DNA of 9,108 nt from Phycisphaerae bacterium (GTDB taxonomy: Bacteria > Planctomycetota > Phycisphaerae > Tepidisphaerales > Tepidisphaeraceae): the NCBI GenBank assembly GCA_014380825.1, contig JACMJD010000431.1:1-9108 (forward strand). The letters are read 5' to 3'. The notes beneath the pieces are model-generated. The model worked only from the letters and a program-made list of their open reading frames with translations, was not told the origin of the DNA and did no database searches. Numbering within the stretch: position 1 is the stretch's first letter; the number at the start of each line of letters is the position of its first letter. The position numbers and the translations under genes were made by a program. This document shows, one piece after another, positions 5,963-9,108 of this stretch.

Positions 5963-8242
5963 GTGAAGAATCTGAGCATCACCGTAAAGCTGGGAATCCT
6001 GGTGGCCGTGCTGATGGCGACCGTCGTTACTATCGCAGTTGTGGGCGTGACTCAGGTTGCGCACCTGAGCGATGCCGCCGAAGAGATGGTCAACACGTCC
6101 GCCAAGGCGGTTGCGCTCACCGGTGATGGGCGCATCCATCTGATCGACTCGATCCGCTCGGAGAAGAATGCGATCCTCGTGCCCGACAAACCGCGCGCGA
6201 TGGAATTCGCTGATCGCGCCCGGAACGATTTCAACCTGCTCAAGGACGACTACAACAATCTCGTGCAGATCGTCGGAGTGAATCTGGCCACGCCGGAAGG
6301 GAAGGCGCTGTCGGAGCTGGACCGCAATTTGGACGCGTTCGCCAAAAACCAGAAGGAAATTCTTCGGCTGGCGGTGATGAAGACGAATGGAGAAGGCGCG
6401 GAGATCCTGTTCAAAGATCTGTACCAGCGGGCGCAGGATGCGCGCGATTTCGTCGACACGATGGCCGAGCCAAGAGGTGACGGCGCGTCGGCGACAGGAC
6501 CGGCGAGTCCAGGCGGATCCGCGCGACCAAAGTTTGCAGCCGGGCAGCAGGTGATGGGCTCGCTATACGAGTTACTCTTCTTTGCCGCACTACAGTTGGA
6601 TGCCCGCGATGAGAAGGAGATGGTTCGAATTGACGGCGAGATCAGGCCTCGCTTGATGGCGTATCAGGAGAACCTGCGGCGGCTGTCATCGTCGCTCGAT
6701 GAAAGCGATCGCTCGCGAGGCGTCACGGTGTTGGCCGCTCTTGAGTCGGTGAAGCCGCAGCTCGCGAAGATACATGACCTGGCGCATGTTGGGTCCGACA
6801 TGTACGCCCGCGAGTTGACCACCACCAAATCGATCGAGCTAGGTCAGGCGGCCGACGCGAACATGGCTCAGTTGCGCACGGCAATGAAGGAGCGGCTGGA
6901 TGCGAGAAACAAAGATGTCGCCAAGCGCGCGGCCATGTCGCGAAATGCCATCATCGCAACCGGAGTCGTCGGCGCGTTGCTGTCGCTGGTGTTGTCCGTG
7001 CTGACGATCAACTCGATCAAGCGGCCGGTGCAGCATGGCGTGCGGGTGTTTGAAGCGATCGCCGGCGGCGATCTCACACGTCGCATGAACCTCAATCAGC
7101 GCGATGAAATGGGCCGATTCGCGCAGGCGGCGGATGGCATGGTCAACAACCTGCTGCAAGTCGTGACCAAAACGCGAACGCTGGCGGATCGACTCGAGAC
7201 TTCCGCCGGCGAGCTTTCGGGCGTTTCGCACGACCTGCTTTCGCAAAGCCAGGAGATGGCGACGCAAGCCGAATCGGTCGCGGCCGCGACCGAGCAGATG
7301 TCCAGCAACATCTCGGGCATGGCGGCGGCGGCGGAGCAGATGAGCATGAATGTTTCGAGCATCTCCTCCGCCAGCGAGGAAGTGTCGGTCAACGTCGCCA
7401 GCATTTCCGCCGGCGCCGCGCAGACCAGCGGAAACGTGGGCACGGTGGCGGAGTCGATCGGGCAGATCAATTCCGCGCTGCGCGAGTTCGCCGTCGACGC
7501 GAAGGAAGGCTCGCAGATGTCGCAACAGGCGCGCGATATGGCCAACAAAGCGAACCAGGCGATGCAGCAGCTCGATCAGTCCGCGAGCGATATCAGTAAG
7601 GTGACCGAGGTGATCAAGTCGATCGCGTTGCAGACCAATCTGCTGGCGCTAAACGCCACGATCGAAGCAACGTCGGCCGGCGAGGCGGGCAAGGGATTTG
7701 CCGTGGTCGCCGGCGAAGTGAAGGAGCTCGCCAGCCAAAGCGCGCAGTCGGCCGAGGAGATTTCCCGGAAGATCGAGAGCGTGCAGAAGAGCACCCGCGA
7801 GGCGGTCAAGGTCATCGACGGCGTCGTGCAGTTCATCGGCCAGCTCAACGTCAAAGCAAGTCGCATGTCCGACGAGGTGGAAGTGCAGACCGACAACGCA
7901 AAGCAGATCAGCATCGAAGTCGCCAGCGCCCGCAAGGGCGTTGAAGACATCGCCCGTTCGATTGCTGAAGTTGCCAAAGGTGCAACCGACGTCTCGGGAA
8001 GCACGGCTGAAGTTTCCAAAGCGGCAACCGATGTCTCGCGCAACGCCTCGGAAGCGGCGGAAGCGGCGCAATCGATCGCGCCAAACATCCACGGCGTGAG
8101 CGAAGCAACGCGCCAGAACAACCAGAGCGCGGTCAAAGTAAACGAAGCGGCGCAGCGGCTGAAAGACATCTCGAAGGACTTGCAGCGCACGGTTTCACAT
8201 TTCAAGACCGACGGGCTCGTCCCGGCCAAATCCAATGCCTGA
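5963..8242 (+). CDS. Methyl-accepting chemotaxis protein, transmembrane, extended periplasmic sensor
   Basis: A 759-residue chemoreceptor. TM1 spans about 11-31, followed by a periplasmic region of about 300 residues, TM2 about 330-349, a HAMP domain about 350-402 (Pro355, GDLT at 369-372, DEMG at 381-384), then a long coiled-coil signalling hairpin. The tip region [30 protein letters not shown] is nearly canonical, with the turn at Glu574, so it should bind CheW and CheA. The sensor opens like a four-helix-bundle (4HB) domain but is about twice as long, and a Gly/Pro/Ser/Ala-rich stretch (about 171-190) divides it. Likely methylation sites are Glu/Gln pairs at 444-445, 458-459, 472-473 and 598-599. 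No C-terminal CheR/CheB-docking pentapeptide (NWETF-like) is present; the tail ends PAKSNA. Both arms carry 14-residue repeats, listed separately. Ligand unknown. It overlaps the following cheB by 8 nt. Confidence 0.96.
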   Translation: MKNLSITVKLGILVAVLMATVVTIAVVGVTQVAHLSDAAEEMVNTSAKAVALTGDGRIHLIDSIRSEKNAILVPDKPRAMEFADRARNDFNLLKDDYNNLVQIVGVNLATPEGKALSELDRNLDAFAKNQKEILRLAVMKTNGEGAEILFKDLYQRAQDARDFVDTMAEPRGDGASATGPASPGGSARPKFAAGQQVMGSLYELLFFAALQLDARDEKEMVRIDGEIRPRLMAYQENLRRLSSSLDESDRSRGVTVLAALESVKPQLAKIHDLAHVGSDMYARELTTTKSIELGQAADANMAQLRTAMKERLDARNKDVAKRAAMSRNAIIATGVVGALLSLVLSVLTINSIKRPVQHGVRVFEAIAGGDLTRRMNLNQRDEMGRFAQAADGMVNNLLQVVTKTRTLADRLETSAGELSGVSHDLLSQSQEMATQAESVAAATEQMSSNISGMAAAAEQMSMNVSSISSASEEVSVNVASISAGAAQTSGNVGTVAESIGQINSALREFAVDAKEGSQMSQQARDMANKANQAMQQLDQSASDISKVTEVIKSIALQTNLLALNATIEATSAGEAGKGFAVVAGEVKELASQSAQSAEEISRKIESVQKSTREAVKVIDGVVQFIGQLNVKASRMSDEVEVQTDNAKQISIEVASARKGVEDIARSIAEVAKGATDVSGSTAEVSKAATDVSRNASEAAEAAQSIAPNIHGVSEATRQNNQSAVKVNEAAQRLKDISKDLQRTVSHFKTDGLVPAKSNA
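7286..7453 (+). repeat. Four 14-residue (42-nt) protein repeats in the ascending arm of the receptor hairpin
   Basis: Residues 442-497 fall into four units of exactly 14 residues: [56 protein letters not shown]. The Glu/Gln pair, the Ser, Asn and following hydrophobic residue recur at fixed places. The nucleotide sequences have diverged, so the repeat is clearer in protein than DNA. The first three units carry the candidate methylation Glu/Gln pairs. Confidence 0.75.
7919..8128 (+). repeat. Five 14-residue (42-nt) protein repeats in the descending arm of the receptor hairpin
   Basis: Residues 653-722 divide into five 14-residue units: [70 protein letters not shown]. Units two and three are also alike in DNA: 7964-7996 and 8006-8038 match at 29 of 33 positions by my count, exactly 42 nt apart, suggesting a fairly recent tandem duplication or gene conversion. 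Confidence 0.75.
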
Positions 8243-9108
8243 GCGCATAAAGGTTCTGATTGTCGATGACTCTCGTCTGTTCCGTTCCGCGTTGGAAACG
8301 GCACTGACCGGGCACGACGACATCAAGGTGGTTGGCTCCGTTTTCAATGGCGCCAAGGCGATCGAGTTCATTGCCAGAAATCCGCCCGACGTCGTGACGC
8401 TTGACGTTGAGATGCCCGGGATGAGCGGGCTGGAAACGCTCGCCAAGATCCAACAGCTAGGCGACGAACGACCGATTGGCGTCGTGATGGTGAGCGCGTT
8501 TACTCGACGCGGCGCGGACATCACCGTCAAAGCGTTGCAAGCCGGCGCGTTTGATTTTGTCACGAAGCCGTCCGGGCCGTCAGCGGAGGTGAACCAGACC
8601 ACGTTACGCGACGAAGTGGTGGCCAAGATTCGGGCGTGCGCGCGACAGCGGGCGAAATCGGGCGTGAAGACCTCCGCGCGGGTCGCGGCGCCGCGCAAAC
8701 CGTCGTCCGTGCGCGCGTCGGCGATTCGGGCGATCGTCATCGGGGCGTCCACCGGCGGTCCACGCGCGCTTGCAACGTTGTTGCCCGAGCTGTGCTCGCT
8801 GGTGAGTTTGCCGATCCTGATCGTTCAGCATATGCCGCCGGGATTTACGCGATCGCTTGCTGAATCCCTCGCGCGCGAAACGAACAAGCGCGTGGTCGAG
8901 GCGACCGACGGAGTGCCGCTCGAATCCAACTCGGTCTACGTCGCGCCCGGCGGAAAACATCTGTTGATCCGCGGCAGCTCCCACGCGGCAACGGCTGGAT
9001 TGACGGATCAACCGCCCGAGAACGGCTGCCGTCCTTCCGCCGACGTTCTGTTCCGATCTGCGGCCGGCGTTCATGGCAGCGGCGTCGCCGCGATCATCCT
9101 CACCGGCA
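8235..9108 (+). CDS. cheB: CheB chemotaxis response regulator, protein-glutamate methylesterase/deamidase (3' truncated)
   Basis: The frame is open from the ATG at 8235 to the right edge: 291 codons of a protein usually near 350. CheB removes methyl groups from receptor glutamates, and often deamidates Gln, when phosphorylated. Seen: a receiver domain (1-125) with Asp11/Asp12, phosphoacceptor Asp57 in [11 protein letters not shown], Ser87, and Lys111 in FVTKPSGP; a basic, Ala/Ser-rich linker (about 135-162); and the methylesterase domain from 164 with [10 protein letters not shown] (catalytic Ser172) and QHMPPGFT (catalytic His199), then [10 protein letters not shown]. The window ends at IILTG, just before the motif that carries the third catalytic residue, an Asp. 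The start overlaps the receptor stop by 8 nt and has no clear ribosome site, so translation is probably coupled to the receptor it would act on. No cheR is visible; it may follow beyond the edge. Confidence 0.96.
   Translation, partial: MPERIKVLIVDDSRLFRSALETALTGHDDIKVVGSVFNGAKAIEFIARNPPDVVTLDVEMPGMSGLETLAKIQQLGDERPIGVVMVSAFTRRGADITVKALQAGAFDFVTKPSGPSAEVNQTTLRDEVVAKIRACARQRAKSGVKTSARVAAPRKPSSVRASAIRAIVIGASTGGPRALATLLPELCSLVSLPILIVQHMPPGFTRSLAESLARETNKRVVEATDGVPLESNSVYVAPGGKHLLIRGSSHAATAGLTDQPPENGCRPSADVLFRSAAGVHGSGVAAIILTG

Noticed and set aside
7286..8128. Regular 42-nt periodicity considered as a CRISPR-like or satellite array
   Set aside because: The units lie in frame inside a coding coiled coil, have no unique spacers, and are explained by two-heptad protein repeats.
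6839..8304. Long antisense open frames opposite the receptor gene (6839-7525 and 7576-8304)
   Set aside because: They mirror the repetitive Ala/Ser/Glu-rich coiled coil of the receptor and have repetitive, unfamiliar products.
8195..9074. Antisense open frames opposite cheB (8195-8752 and 8604-9074)
   Set aside because: The sense strand shows clear CheB catalytic residues; the antisense products are unfamiliar and Arg-rich.

Overview
This window, judged to be GC-rich (about 60% by eye), comes from a Gram-negative bacterium: it carries the inner-membrane pump of a tripartite RND efflux system and a chemosensory operon whose receptor has two membrane spans around a long periplasmic domain. The phylum cannot be fixed from sequence alone. 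A CheA-response regulator fusion, an HPt-STAS protein and an MGT-type glycosyltransferase remnant together would fit deltaproteobacteria-like or Planctomycetota-like lineages, but this is a weak inference.

Layout. Positions 2-976 (+) are the last third of an RND pump cut by the window edge. Positions 977-1138 show nothing recognisable. Positions 1139-1564 (-) encode only the N-terminal part of a glycosyltransferase and are probably a decayed remnant, convergent with the pump gene. Positions 1565-1738 form the divergent upstream region of the main operon.

From 1739 to the right edge five genes run on the plus strand with tight or overlapping junctions: hpt-STAS (1739-2467), a hybrid CheA kinase with a C-terminal receiver (2478-5471), cheW (5464-5940), a transmembrane chemoreceptor (5963-8242), and cheB (8235 to beyond 9108). 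The gaps are 10 and 22 nt, and there are two 8-nt stop/start overlaps, so one transcription unit is likely.

How it probably works. The receptor senses something in the periplasm. Through CheW and the CheW-like domains of CheA it sets CheA autophosphorylation at His48. Phosphate can then pass to the CheA receiver (Asp910), to CheB (Asp57), and perhaps onto the second HPt (His53) in the HPt-STAS protein. CheB would demethylate the receptor. No cheR, separate cheY or flagellar gene lies in the window, so the output (motility, development, gene expression or second messenger) is unknown. The most unusual points are the stand-alone CheA-type HPt fused to a STAS-like domain, two CheW-like domains plus a receiver on CheA, and 14-residue repeats placed almost mirror-symmetrically on both arms of the receptor hairpin.
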